Of a stretch of 64,000 nucleotides of DNA, positions 45,624 through 56,305 are shown piece by piece. Positions within the stretch are counted from its first letter, which is position 1. Each line of letters begins with the position of its first letter. This stretch comes from Euphorbia lathyris (taxonomy: Eukaryota; Streptophyta; Magnoliopsida; Malpighiales; Euphorbiaceae): the NCBI RefSeq assembly GCF_963576675.1, contig NC_088915.1, positions 90,653,501-90,717,500 on the forward strand, read 5' to 3'. Under the pieces are notes generated by a model. The model was given only the letters and a program-made list of their open reading frames with translations. It did not search any database and was not told the DNA's origin. Position numbers and translations under genes: made by a program.

Positions 45624-45892
45624 TACTATGTGCTTAATAGAATGTTGAGTGATTACTATGCTGAGCGATTTGTGCTAAATTAGTAACTGTTGCATACAGA
45701 GCTAAATATGTATTGTAGAAAATCACCCCATGCTGAGTTGACATACATGCTGTGTGATTATCTTAAGCTGAGTTACTAAGCACACAAATATTTCGTCTAC
45801 GTAAAACTGAGCACTCAGAAAAACAAAAATGATTAATATTCCAGATGCTGAGTATGAATCCGTTGCACAATTGCATGCGTATTAAATAGCCA

Positions 45893-46029
45893 CCTAGGAT
45901 GACGTAAACAATAATTAGAAAACACATGCGTCGAATGTGTCATAAATGCCAGGATCTCTGTCGATTGATCATCTCGAGGTAAAAACCGCCATTTCAACCT
46001 ATCAGATCCACTCGACACTTCTATAAATA
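45893..46029 (+). promoter_or_regulatory. Putative internal promoter of ORF3 (copy D)
   Basis: cctaggatgacgta at 45893-45906, tgtgtcataaatgccaggat at 45936-45955, and TATAAATA at 46022-46029. The TATA start is 106 bp before the ORF3 ATG, against 107 bp in copy A. Surrounding DNA between pol and ORF3 is poorly conserved by comparison. Confidence 0.6.
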
Positions 46030-46127
46030 GTGGAAGAATTCCCACTTATCTCTCTTTACATCTAAAATCCTTGGCATTCAAATCTCTCTCTAGATTCCCA
46101 AATCCTTTCAAAATTTCTCAAGGAATC

Positions 46128-47959
46128 ATGTCAAACGATTCACAAAATCTCTCCGGTGCCGGTTACGACAACAACCGCTTCGATGAAAATCCATCATCGC
46201 ATACTGAGCAAGAGCTTGAGGAGACTTCAACTGAGTCTCAAGGAGATGGTCAGCATGACCAATCTAAGGTTGTTACACTAAGAAAAAAAACCACGCTGAC
46301 CAAGCAACACCATCCAAGAAACAGAAGAAAAAGGAGAAGAAGCCGATAGAAAGAACATACTCTCCTGTTTTTAGCAGTGTTAGGGGCTAGAAGATCGACC
46401 ACTCCCGCTGGTTCTCTAAGGGATTTGTTAAAGCCGAACAACCCTTCTGTGAATGGATCTCCAAGAATGGCTAGACCGAGCTATTCTCCCTTCGCGAAGC
46501 CACCTATCCAGAACTGGTAAGGGAATTCTACTCCAATCTCCAAGCCGTTGATGACGACTCTGACTATATGGTAATAATGGTCAGGGGAAAAGAAATCTTC
46601 ATTAATCCTCCCTACCTTGCCACCCTACTCAAACTGAAAAATGAAGGAGCTGAACTCAGAACCACAAATGATCACTCCAAAATCAAGTACACCGTTGAGT
46701 TTTGTAAACCCTCCGAACACAAGGGAGAAATCGCTAGCACTTCTATGGGTCAGAATCAAAAGATGGCTCATTACATTCTGACGAACTTCATATTTCCCAA
46801 GGTCAACGCCACATCCTCAGCGTCAAATTTTGAGCAGTGCTTCATCTGGCACATGCTGACCTACCAGCCGCTCAATATGCCTGTTTTCCTAATTGGTGTT
46901 TTCCAACGAAGTACTGGCACACTCAGGTTAGGTTCCCTAATCACCAAGATACTCAAAGACTACAGAGTGAACTTAGTTGAAGAAATCAATGTTTGGGGTA
47001 CATAAATTACTGCGGCCATATTGTTCGGTTTGGCCTATGACCAACCCATTAAACCCAAGAAAGGAAAGGGGACTGTTGCTGAAGAAGGGAATAATATGGT
47101 TGAGGAAGCACAGTGCATGCTGACCAAAAAGGGAAAGAAAGTAAAACAAGCTCGCGCTGACCATGCTAAGTAAGAAAAGAAGAGGAAAGCCATTCAAACC
47201 TCTTCCAAAGATGTTCATGTTGCCCCAAAGAAGATTCGGATTGTGTCAAGTGCAAAGAAAGCTGTCGCTGTGCAAGCTGAACAAGAATCTAAGTCAGCTG
47301 GTAAACGGAAAAAGCAAGATGAGCCCGAGGATGAAAGTGAGGAAACTCCTGAGCAACCCTCGGAAAAGAAGAAGGCTTCTGGGTTAAAGGCACTTGATGC
47401 TCCTCCTCTTGACTTCATAATCTCTGAAGACTCACACTATGTGAGAAGTCAAGAAATTGATCTTGAGAAAACTCCTACTGACCAGGAAGAAGAACTGGGT
47501 AATCTTGGAGGGCAGTATGAAGCTGACAAGACTGGTTCTGCTGAGCCAAGTAAGAAAGTTGTTGCTGATCAAACAGTTGATGCTGAGCAAACTGAGAAGG
47601 ACAAAGTTGAGGAAGGACTAGTTATCGACCTTGGACTTGATTTATCCTTAGAGTCCCTGGAAACTATTCGTGCTGACCCCTCTCCTCTATCCAAAACTCC
47701 ATCAGTCAGCACAGGCAAACGTCTCAAACGTAAGGCCCTAAAATCAAAATTCTCTGATCTCTTGGATGAGTCTTTGCTAAGGGATCCAATCTCTGATTTG
47801 ACCAAACATCAGTTCCAATTCTTCAACACTGCTGTTGAGCCAACTCTGGACCAAATCAAGGAAAAACAAGCCTCTGTTTCTCAGGCTGAGGAACACGCCG
47901 ACCCCAAAGCTCCTCAAGGTCAAGTCTCTACCGAGCAAATGCTCGATGTTCCTGCTACT
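46128..47959 (+). pseudogene. Sirevirus-like D post-pol ORF (ORF3), 3' truncated
   Basis: ATG at 46128 (MSNDSQNLSGAGYDNN). Homologous to 25596-22787: PFCEWISKNG, YPELVREFYSNL, MAHYILTNFIFPKVN, FEQCFIWHMLTYQPLN and LRLGSLITKIL. Breaks are a frameshift in an A-run near 46287, TAG codons at two Trp positions (near 46388 and 46471), and stops at 47003 and near 47170. From 47243 the frame is open again through a Lys/Glu-rich region to the first 29-bp repeat. Function unknown. The conserved N-terminal domain resembles plant putative transposon proteins, with no membrane segment visible. Confidence 0.75.
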
Positions 47960-48110
47960 CAAACTTCTTCTGAATTTTCTCAAGTTTTCAAACTTCTTCT
48001 GAATTTTCTCACGTTTTCAAACTTCTTCTGAATTTTCTCAAGTTTTCAAACTTCTTCTGAATTTTCTTAAGTTTTCAAACTTCTTCTGAATTTTCTCAAG
48101 TTTTCAAACT
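47960..48110 (+). repeat. Tandem array, 5 x 29 bp
   Basis: Unit cttcttctgaattttctcaa plus gttttcaaa. The first unit is still in the ORF3 frame of copia D (ATQTSSEFSQV), so the repeat may have originated from that ORF. Confidence 0.9.
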
Positions 48111-49151
48111 CCCATCGTATCCCGGGGTAGGTGGCCAGCCATCCCCCGGTAAGCTTGTGCTAAGCTTTTTAAAGATTTCCTTTGCGCAGGACAATCCGCC
48201 CATTAATAGGATATCTAAATGACCACTTTACAACAAAGAAGTGTCTATCCGTTGCGGGACATTTATAATTTAGGATCCTCCCTATGAAGGGACTTTTAAA
48301 AGATTCTTTCACGGGGAAGAGAATCTGCCCTGATATGGAGGGACTTCGTATACAATCTCCCCATAGGAGAAAACAATGGAGAATATAACCGCCGCGTTGC
48401 CTTTGCTAAAATCTCTTCACGAGAGACACAATGACGATCATAAATGGAGAATCTATGCCTTCACTCTTAGTTAGAAGACATTTATGTGTTTATGTAAAAA
48501 AGAAACATACGAGTAAAAAATTAATTTCACAAAATCAATCTTATTTATTGAGTAAGAAATGGCTTGCCTTTGTTACAATGGTGAATAGCTTCTCTTATGA
48601 GCCTCATTAAAACCTTATAACAAGAAAAAACCCATTGGGAAAAAATCTTATTCTAAGGAAAAAAGAGTACTCAAGGCCCTTTTGTAATAAAGGCAAGTCA
48701 TTTCTTGCTCAATAAATAAGATTGATTTTGTGAAATTAATTTTTTACTCGTATGTTTCTTTTTTACATAAGCACATAAATGTCTTCTAACTAAGAGGGAA
48801 GGCATAAATTCTCCATTTATGATCGTCATTGTGTCTCTCATGAAGAGATTTTAGGCAAAGGCAACGCGACGGTTATGTTCTCCATTATTTTCTCTCGTGG
48901 CGAGATTGTATACGAAGTCCCTCCATATCAGGGCAGATTCTCTTCCCCGTGAAAGAATCTTTTAAAAGTCCCTTCATAGGGTGGATCCTAAATTATAAAT
49001 GTCCCGCAACGGATAAACACTTCTTTGTTGTAAAGTGGTCATTTAGATATCCTATTAATGGGCGGATTGTCCTGCGCAAAGGAAATCTTTAAAAAGCTTA
49101 GCACAAGCTTACCGGGGGACGGCTGGCCACCTACCCCGGGATACGATGGGA

Positions 49152-49490
49152 GAATTTTGAAAACTTGAGAAAATTCAGAAGAAGTTTGAAAACTTGAGAA
49201 AATGAGAAGAAGTTTGAAAACTTGAGAAAATTAGAAGAAGTTTGAAAACTTGAGAAAATTAGAAGAAGTTTGAAAACTTGAGATAATTCAGAAGAAGTTT
49301 GAAAACTTGAGAAAATTCAAAAGAAGTTTGAAAACTTGAGAAAATTCAGAAGAAGTTTGAAAACTTAAGAAAATTCAGAAGAAGTTTGAAAACTTGAGAA
49401 AATTCAGAAGAAGTTTGAAAACTTGAGAAAATTCAAAAGAAGTTTGAAAACTTGAGAAAATTCGAAAGAAGTTTAAAAACTTAAAGAAAA
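49152..49490 (-). repeat. Tandem array, about 11.5 x 28-29 bp, inverted
   Basis: Units gaagtttgaaaacttgagaa plus aattcagaa, with 28-bp variants, the reverse complement of the left array. Confidence 0.9.
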
Positions 49491-49658
49491 AGTTCAGAGA
49501 ACAAGTCTAGACACTTATGTCTCTATCAAGCAAGTATATAATTAAGTGAATACTCAAAGTAAAAGTGGCATGCATCCAAAAGTAAAAACTTCTTGCAAAG
49601 AAGCAAAAATATCAAATGTGCAAAATGGTATTGTAGCATTTTTTACATCGAAGAGACC

Positions 49659-51741
49659 CTACACGGTGAGGTCATTAATATTGTCATCAAGAGGAGAAGA
49701 GCTTGGATTAGCTTCAAGGGGCTTCGGCGTGGGCTCAGGGGCAAGATTATGTTGGCCTCCTGCTAGCTCATTTGCCTTAGGGAGATCCTCATCAGGGGCA
49801 GCATCATCATCCTCCATGGCATCCTCTGTATCCTGAACAACCCCCTCCAGATCAATAATCTCTCCACTCTTCTTTGATGTAGCAGGAGGGGCAAAAGCTT
49901 CCTTAAAAATGACTACCCTATCATCTTCCAAAGAAGCATAGAAAACTGCTTCATTCTCGTAGGGCACCTCCACTTGAGGATCGTCGATACCTGCATCCAG
50001 AAAGTCTTTTAAAAGGGCCGCCAAGATGTGTTCGCCATAATAGTAGGCGCGAAGTCCACAAGCTCCCTCCAGACGCTCCTAATCCTTCTCCTACTTCTCT
50101 TGTTCCGCCCTAAGCTCCTCAGACAACCTGGCAGCTACCGAAGTCTTCTCTTCTAGCTTTTTCTCCAGGTCAGTAAGTTTTTCCTTTAAACCGTTCGCCA
50201 GAGCACTTGCTGCCTGGGCGTTGGATTTGGCGAGAGAGGCCTCATCCTCTAGCTCCTTGAGACGAGCTTCATTCACTACATACACAGCGAGGTCCGCCTC
50301 CACAGCATTAGAATGATTAATAGTCTGAAATAGATAAAGAAAGAAAAAGTAAGATAGAGAAAAAAGTCATAAAGAGTATGTCAAAGTCAGAAATGGTACT
50401 TACCGCCAGAGCCCGACGCTTGATCATTTTGAGATGAGATAAGGTCTTATACTTAGCCCTTGTCTCCAGAACAATGGGGAGCTTGCCAATGGCTTCTTCA
50501 ATGTCGTGCATTATGTGCTCCGAAGCCAGAACCAACCCCGGACCATAAGTGGACAGTCAATAACCCCCAAGATCAGGCTTCGAGGACAGAAAGTTTGAAG
50601 AACAGATTAAAGACAAAGGTAAATTTTGAAAATTCCCCATAAAAAGCATTTGGAAAGAAAAGGCATACCTGGGAAAAGGAAGAAAAGAAGGAGTCCTAGC
50701 CGGAACCATCTGCTGATCCGGCTCACCGGCTTGTGAAGCCCGCACTTGAGGACTGGCCGCCCGGGCCTTCTTCGAAGAAGGAGGAGATTGAGCTCCAGAG
50801 GTTGCAGGACGCTTCCCGTCCTTCTTGAAAAAGCACAGCATTCGCCTTCTCCTGGGCGATCAGAGATGCTTGAAGCTTTCGCCTCTCTGCAATAACAGCC
50901 TTGGCATTAATTCTCCCCCTGCAAGAAGGGGCGAAGAACAAGAACATGTCAATAAGGCGGATCAAAAAAGGCAGAAGATACCTTCAAAAGCATAGAAATT
51001 ATTGTAGCGGATCTCTCCATCTCGTATTTTTGCTAGAGGTTCACCAGACTTCATAATAGTCAAAGCCTGGTCATACGTCCAAAAATCGTGCTTGAGAGAT
51101 CGAAGAATCCGTAGGGTACTCTTCTCATCATTGGTAAGGTAAAACTTCTGGTTCACCCTTTCTTTTGGATTATAGTTCCATCCGGCAGGAAATCCAAGAG
51201 GTACGTCATCCACTATCTTCACAAAGAAAAATCTCTGCTCCCAACGATGGACGTTCGATATTTTACTGTGAAACGGCGAATACCCTTTCAATTTGGAAAA
51301 GGTAAGGTGACTTTCCACCCCGCGGTTGGACATGGTGTGAAGAGTCCGGAAAAGGCGAGGGCTCAGAACTAAGCCCAGATTCGCCGCCAAGTAAGTATCC
51401 AATATTAAATCTAACCAACCATTTGGATGCAATTGACAGATAGGGATACATAAAAATTCAAGAATATCCCCAACCATTTTGGGGACCGGATAGCTAAAGC
51501 CCCTCTCAACATGGATTTGATAGACTGCAAAATAACCCTGAGGAGGAGACGTAGGTCTCTGGTAAGGTGTAGGAACTAAGTAGGAAGCCGCTCGAAGCCA
51601 GGGGTATAGAGATTGAAGAGTTAGCAGAAGAGCAAAACTAAAACTGGAAGAAGTTACTTCCATTTTAGGGGATTTTGCCCTTTTCTTTTTAGGAACAGAA
51701 GAACTTGCTTCCTCTCCAGAAGTAGGGTTTAAAGCCTTCAT
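49659..51741 (-). pseudogene. Antisense spliced gene, putative gypsy-type transposon (Transposase_28-like)
   Basis: ATG at 51741 (MKALNPTSGEEASSSVPKKK). The first exon, to about 50982, contains PPQGYFAVYQIHVERGF, LEFLCIPICQLHPNGW and VHRWEQRFFFVKI, the plant putative gypsy-type transposon domain. Probable introns: 50981-50919 (gtatct...cag), one with a donor after FLPFP (near 50668, gtatgc), and one after RRALA (gtaagt near 50401) ending before TINHSNAVEADL. The later exons encode a coiled coil (residues around LADLEKKLEEKTSVAARL-like heptads at 50100-50290) and an acidic tail ending DDNINDLTV. A frameshift near 50835 and a stop at 50091 indicate decay. It runs antisense to the element. Confidence 0.65.
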
Positions 51742-52149
51742 GGTCGTATAGGAATATGAGATGAAGAAAGGGCCAAGGAAAGGTTCAAATTCAAACTCGA
51801 AGTTCTCTCGGAAGAAGAAGTAGAAGATGAAAGAAACATTCAAAAACGAAAAGCTACAGGAAAAAGTTGAACTTACATGAAGAATCGAAAGGTAGAGAGA
51901 GATAAAACTTCTGCAGATAAATGGAGAAAATCATAGAGAGCTAAAGACGAAGAAGAAAGAAGTTGAAAAGAAAGCGTGTTCTATTTAGCGAAATGATTAA
52001 AATGATTTCGAAATCTGTGTCGAGAACTGCCACCTCTAAAAACATCATTGGCCTAGATAAAGATGCATGTCGGGTACAATAAATGCTAGTAGCATGCGAG
52101 GAAGCTGAGAAGTCCTAAAGAACTTAGAAGACCATTTAGGGGGGGCTTC

Positions 52150-52801
52150 TGATAACATCCGCCATAAAGTATGAAGGACTAAGCTGGTAATATTCCCTAT
52201 CAAATAGGGCTTAAGGAGAGAAAAGATCCACCTCCAAGACATATATAGCGTACAGATAAAGATACGGTGTCGTCTTGAGCATTCCTCCTCACAATTCACC
52301 ACTTAGCATATAACAGGAATATGATATCGTCTCATAGAGCTCCACTTACGATTCGCCTTAGTAAGAAATACGATGTCGTGTCCGAGATTCTTACAAGAAT
52401 CTGCCCAAGAGGGGCAATAAGGGGATTCGCCCCATATGGCAATCCGCCTCTAGATAAAGCAGAGGATCATACGACGTAACTCGATATCATTTAACTAGCA
52501 TTAATGATAGCTCAGAACCCGCCAAAGCACGAAGGTTAGAGGATGGAGTTAAACTACATTGAAAGAGCATTACCCTTCATTAAAGGAGCACTAAAGAGAA
52601 GGTTATTACAGTTATCACTCAAACCTGTATAAATACCCTTGTAACATGACAACAGAGGTACACTTACACACTCTTCTTAACCTTGCTTTGTCATTACAAT
52701 TTATTCTTTTAAGAAGTTTACTGACTTAGGCATCGGAGTGCCCCCGGCCGATCCCAACGGAGCCTCACATGGACGCTCTACGGTGTTGCTAAATCTCAAC
52801 A
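52150..52801 (+). repeat. Tat-like 3' LTR
   Basis: 652 bp from tgataacatccgcc to aatctcaaca. TATAAATA at 52628-52635 with the RNA start region before gacaacagaggtacac. Contains three gatacg(g/a)tgtcgtc-like boxes near 52260, 52322 and 52368. Confidence 0.75.
52628..52635 (+). promoter_or_regulatory. TATA box of Tat-like LTR
   Basis: tataaata in acctgtataaataccc, about 170 bp before the LTR end, in element orientation. Confidence 0.5.
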
Positions 52802-52917
52802 ATATCAAAAAGGAAATTGTTTTTTTATTACATAATCAAAACAAAACAAAAAAACATTGAAAATGAAACCCAAAAATAAAACAGCACAAAAGGTGTTAAA
52901 TCTTCAAGCTTCAAGAG
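52802..52917. other. A-rich spacer
   Basis: No gene; A-rich tract between the LTR and the gag palindrome. Confidence 0.5.
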
Positions 52918-53084
52918 CTTCATTTGTGGCACGAGCGGCATTGGTCTTTCAATCTTTTCCACCTTATTGTCACACTATACACCTCTTCAAATGATGAGAA
53001 ACTACTGCTTTGCAACATCTCGTGGAACTTTGGGAGAGCTCCGCATATGAGGATGATAATGAGAATAAGATCAAGAGGTTTTCT

Positions 53085-53369
53085 CTAGAGGCATATCATT
53101 TTGTTTATCCACCGACCAAAGTAATTGTGGAATGATTCATTAAGCTCTTGCTTGATCCCAACCAAATCAACCATGGTCACCTTTCGAGGAATCTTGTGTT
53201 CAATCCTCTTGATAAAAGCCTCAAAAGTGAAACTAAAATCTTGACGCATTCTTTCGGGCAGGCCAAAATACCATCGCATAGCTTCACCCTCAAGAGTAGA
53301 GATAAACATTGTAGTAATCTCAAATTGTATGGCACTATTATGCTCCATCTTCCACTCATAATAGTTCAA
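53085..53369 (-). pseudogene. gag fragment, left arm
   Basis: 95 codons: MRWYFGLPERMRQDFSFTFE, RKVTMVDLVGIKQELNESF, YFGRWINKM. This matches the core of the plant retrotransposon gag domain (PF03732 type). No flanking gag or protease is present. Confidence 0.65.
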
Positions 53370-53436
53370 ATATAATTATGGATTTCCTGAACCATTGTAT
53401 ACCGGTGTGTCATGCATGCGAAACCCACTTGGGTAA

Positions 53437-53957
53437 ATGATTTACCAAAGTGGGGTTCGCATGTATGCCATACCCGTATACAGTGGTTCGAGAAATCCAT
53501 CATTACATTTGCACTACTATCTGTGGAAAATGGAGCACACTAATGCCACACAATTTGAGACAATGTTTGTTTCCACTCCTGAGTATGAAGCTATGCGATG
53601 GTACTTTAGGCTGCCCAAAAAAATGCGTCAAGATTTTAGCTTCACTTTTGAGGCTTTTATCAAGAGGTTTAAACACAAGATTCCTTGGAAGGTGACCATG
53701 GTTGATTTGGTCGGGATCAAGTAAGAGCTTAACGAATCATTTCACGATTACTTTGGTCGGTGGATGGATAAAATGATGCATCTCGAGAGGAAACCTCCTG
53801 ATCCTATTTTTATTATCATCCTCATATGTGGAGCTCTCCCAAAGTTCCATCAGATGTTGCAAAGCAGTAGTTTCTCACCATTTGAAGAGGTATATAGTGT
53901 GGCAATAAGGTGGACAAGATTGAAAGACCAATGCCGCTCGTGCCACAAATGAAGCTC
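53437..53957 (+). pseudogene. gag fragment, right arm
   Basis: Homologous to the left arm and readable over about 170 codons with one TAA after VDLVGIK, where the left arm has Gln. It continues past YFGRWMDKMM to a region ending LKDQCRSCHK before the arm ends. Confidence 0.65.
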
Positions 53958-54587
53958 ATGATCATATTCAATGACTAGATTATTAGAAATATTTTTGATA
54001 TATCATAATAAATCTCAATTAACTTATTTTGGTAAAAATACTCAAAATAGTCCATTAACGCCTATAGTGATAAATTAATCCCTCATTTTAATAATTAATC
54101 ACTCATTAACCTATTTAATAAATAATCAACCACTCATATCTTATTTAATAAATAACCAACTGAGCTAATGGGTAATTAGTGTCGGTGGTCACAAAAATTT
54201 GGACAAGGTCTCCAAAAGATCGGAAAATAATTTTTCTCAATAAAATTACTTAATTTATTTTTGTCCCAATAAAGTAACTTTAACATTTTCCAATCATTTT
54301 TTCCCAGAGTTGATTACGTGACATCTAATCACATGTCTCAATAGCATAGTAAAAAAAATTTAACCAAAAACTAATCCAAGTAAATAGCGATGGTTAATTA
54401 AAATTTAAACCACAAATTAACCCACATTGCCCATTGATTGTCAATTAAAATGGGTATTTACATGTTTTAATATGTCAAGTGACGCTGACGTCACATTAAG
54501 ATATCATGTTAGAAATTTCGCCAATATAAATTTTTATACTTTGAAAGTATTACATTTTTATAGTTCATTCTATCAATATAAATTTTA
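53958..54587. other. AT-rich intergenic DNA
   Basis: No gene. Contains loose repeats of ttaataaataaccaac/ttaataaataatcaac type near 54110-54170. Ends with the 9-bp duplication taaatttta. Confidence 0.5.
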
Positions 54588-55171
54588 GGGTTAAGGTGCA
54601 AAAATACCCCTAACGTTTTGGGCCAAGAGCAATTTTACCCCTAACGTCTAAAATAGTGCAATTTTACCCCTAACGTTGGAAGCCAAGAGCAATTTTACCC
54701 CTAACGTTAATAAATTGGGTCAATTTGAGAAATAATTCATCGAACTGTCTTCTCAGTTATGAATCTTGTCATCTACACTTCATACGTGTGTCACTTTTTC
54801 AGTAACAAAGCATAAACAAACATTGGGATGTGAAAAAAATAAAAAAAAAATATACTTTCTTTTTGTACGAATTAGACAAAATAAATTCAAAAAATTCACC
54901 GAATTTATAAATATTAATCTCAAATTCTATTATTAAATTATAAAAAACATGAAATCCTTTTTTCAGAACAAATTGTTATGCAATTGGTGCTGAATAAGGA
55001 ACAAAAATATTTGTGTTTTATAATAGTGTCTGAAATTGACCCAATTTATTAACGTTAGGGGTAAAATTGCTCTTGACTTCCAACGTTAGGGGCAAAATTG
55101 CACCATTTTAGACGTTAGGGGTAAAATTGCTCCTAACGCAAAACGTTAGGGGTATTTTTGCACCTTAACCC
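54588..55171. mobile_element. MULE-like MITE, copy 1
   Basis: 584 bp starting gggttaaggtgcaaaaatac and ending with its reverse complement, flanked by the perfect 9-bp duplication taaatttta (54579-54587, 55172-55180), the size typical of Mutator-like elements. Each terminal inverted repeat (about 130 bp) is made of four ~31-bp sub-repeats sharing ttacccctaacgt. No ORF. Confidence 0.88.
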
Positions 55172-55180
55172 TAAATTTTA

Positions 55181-55466
55181 TAATAAAGACACAATTTATA
55201 TAAAAAAATTATTTATCTTAAAAAAATAAAAACTAAATGACTTGTTACAAAACTAATAAATCTCACTTGTTATATTTTTTATACAACGAAATATATTAAA
55301 CTATGTTTATACAAGGAAATTCATTTTTATATACAAAATGTAATTTAAAAATGAAATATAAATAATATGTGAACACAAAATAAAAATCCACGAAATATTT
55401 TATATATTTAGTTAAAACTATTTTTATACAAACCTTTAAAAATACTCATCTTTTTACATAGAAATC

Positions 55467-55504
<38 letters not shown>

Positions 55505-56305
55505 GAATATTTGGACCAAAAAACTTAGTTTCACAGAAAGAAGAAAATAATATCTCATCCAAAGGAGAATTGGCTATAGAAAAGATCTGATAACGTTGAT
55601 CGTCCTTTCTAAAGATGAAAAGACAAAAAGAAAATAACAAACGACCACAACATAATAAATAGACTAAAATACAAGAAATAACACGATCTTTAGGTCTCTA
55701 AGTTTGTTACCTTTATAGCGTGTCTCTATAACGTTTGTAGAGTCTGACTTGATGTTCTCCCACATCCAAACTTGTAATCAAACCACTTTGAACCCGAACA
55801 AGATACAAATTAAGAATTTTTTATGATTTTCAACGTAAAGTCACAAATTCAAAATGCTACTTGAGCAAATTAAACTTGCTTAAGTGTGTTGGAATGATTA
55901 GTGACCTATTCTTGGTGTTTTTGGGACTCAAACTAGATGAAACTTGCAATTTAGGAATAATTAATTCATCACTTTCACTTATTTTCAATAACTTTCACTC
56001 ACTTTCACTTATTTTCAATAACTTTCTCTTTTGATTTTCCATCTTCTTCTCTTCAATCAAAGGCTCCTCTTTCCTTTTATTTATTTCCAAAATCAAGCCT
56101 TTTTTAATTTATTTTAATTTCAAAAATTGAGGTTTACTTCTCTTTCTCTTATTTCTTAAATATTAGCCCTTCCACATGTCACTTTCTCATTCGTTAACCA
56201 AAAACTCTCCTTTTCTTTCTCTTATTTTGTAGCGTGTTACACTCATATTCTTCTTTTATTTATTTTTCTTTTCCAAACTTTCCTTTTGAATATTTTTTTT
56301 ATATA
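55181..56305. other. AT-rich intergenic DNA
   Basis: No gene. Holds a (TA)n run at 55470-55501 and a 26-bp direct repeat actttcacttattttcaata at 55971 and 56001. Confidence 0.5.
55470..55501. repeat. (TA)n microsatellite
   Basis: About 16 TA units, flanked by cataata/tattatg so the whole locus is palindromic. Confidence 0.9.

Larger units (their letters stand above)
43676..47959 (+). mobile_element. Sirevirus-like Ty1/copia element D, both ends missing
   Basis: Starts within the integrase C-terminal region (frame from 43678) at the CACTA terminus. It carries a complete RT and RNase H, an intergenic promoter-like region and ORF3, and stops at the foldback structure near 47960. No LTR of this element is in the window. 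Its RT-RNase H and ORF3 are clear homologues of those in element A on the other strand. Confidence 0.85.
47960..49490. mobile_element. Foldback structure with tandem-repeat ends
   Basis: Left half: five 29-bp units (47960-48110), then a unique arm (48111-48583). Spacer 48584-48680. Right half: the arm inverted (48681-49151), then about 11.5 inverted 29-bp units. Arms differ by few substitutions and small indels by eye. No ORF inside. Terminal arrays of short repeats on a long inverted repeat are the hallmark of foldback elements. No target duplication could be identified, so an inverted duplication is an alternative. Confidence 0.75.
49491..52801 (+). mobile_element. Tat-like Ty3/gypsy element, 3' part with antisense gene
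   Basis: A + strand polypurine tract (aggggggggcttc, 52137-52149) and 3' LTR (52150-52801) define polarity. The LTR end with gacttaggcatcggagtgcc is familiar from Tat/Ogre-type LTRs. Upstream, on the opposite strand, lies a gene with the putative gypsy-type transposon domain. Tat-lineage elements are known to carry extra ORFs between pol and the 3' LTR, sometimes antisense. gag-pol is not present. Confidence 0.7.
52918..53957. repeat. Palindrome of two head-to-head gag fragments
   Basis: Arms 52918-53438 and 53440-53957 are reverse complements with moderate divergence. The centre ggtaaatgatttacc leaves essentially no spacer. Both arms code for the same gag segment. The right arm encodes a longer readable stretch. 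Confidence 0.85.

Noticed and set aside
47960..48110. CRISPR-like array
   Set aside because: The 29-bp units are contiguous with no spacers, and the genome is a plant nucleus.
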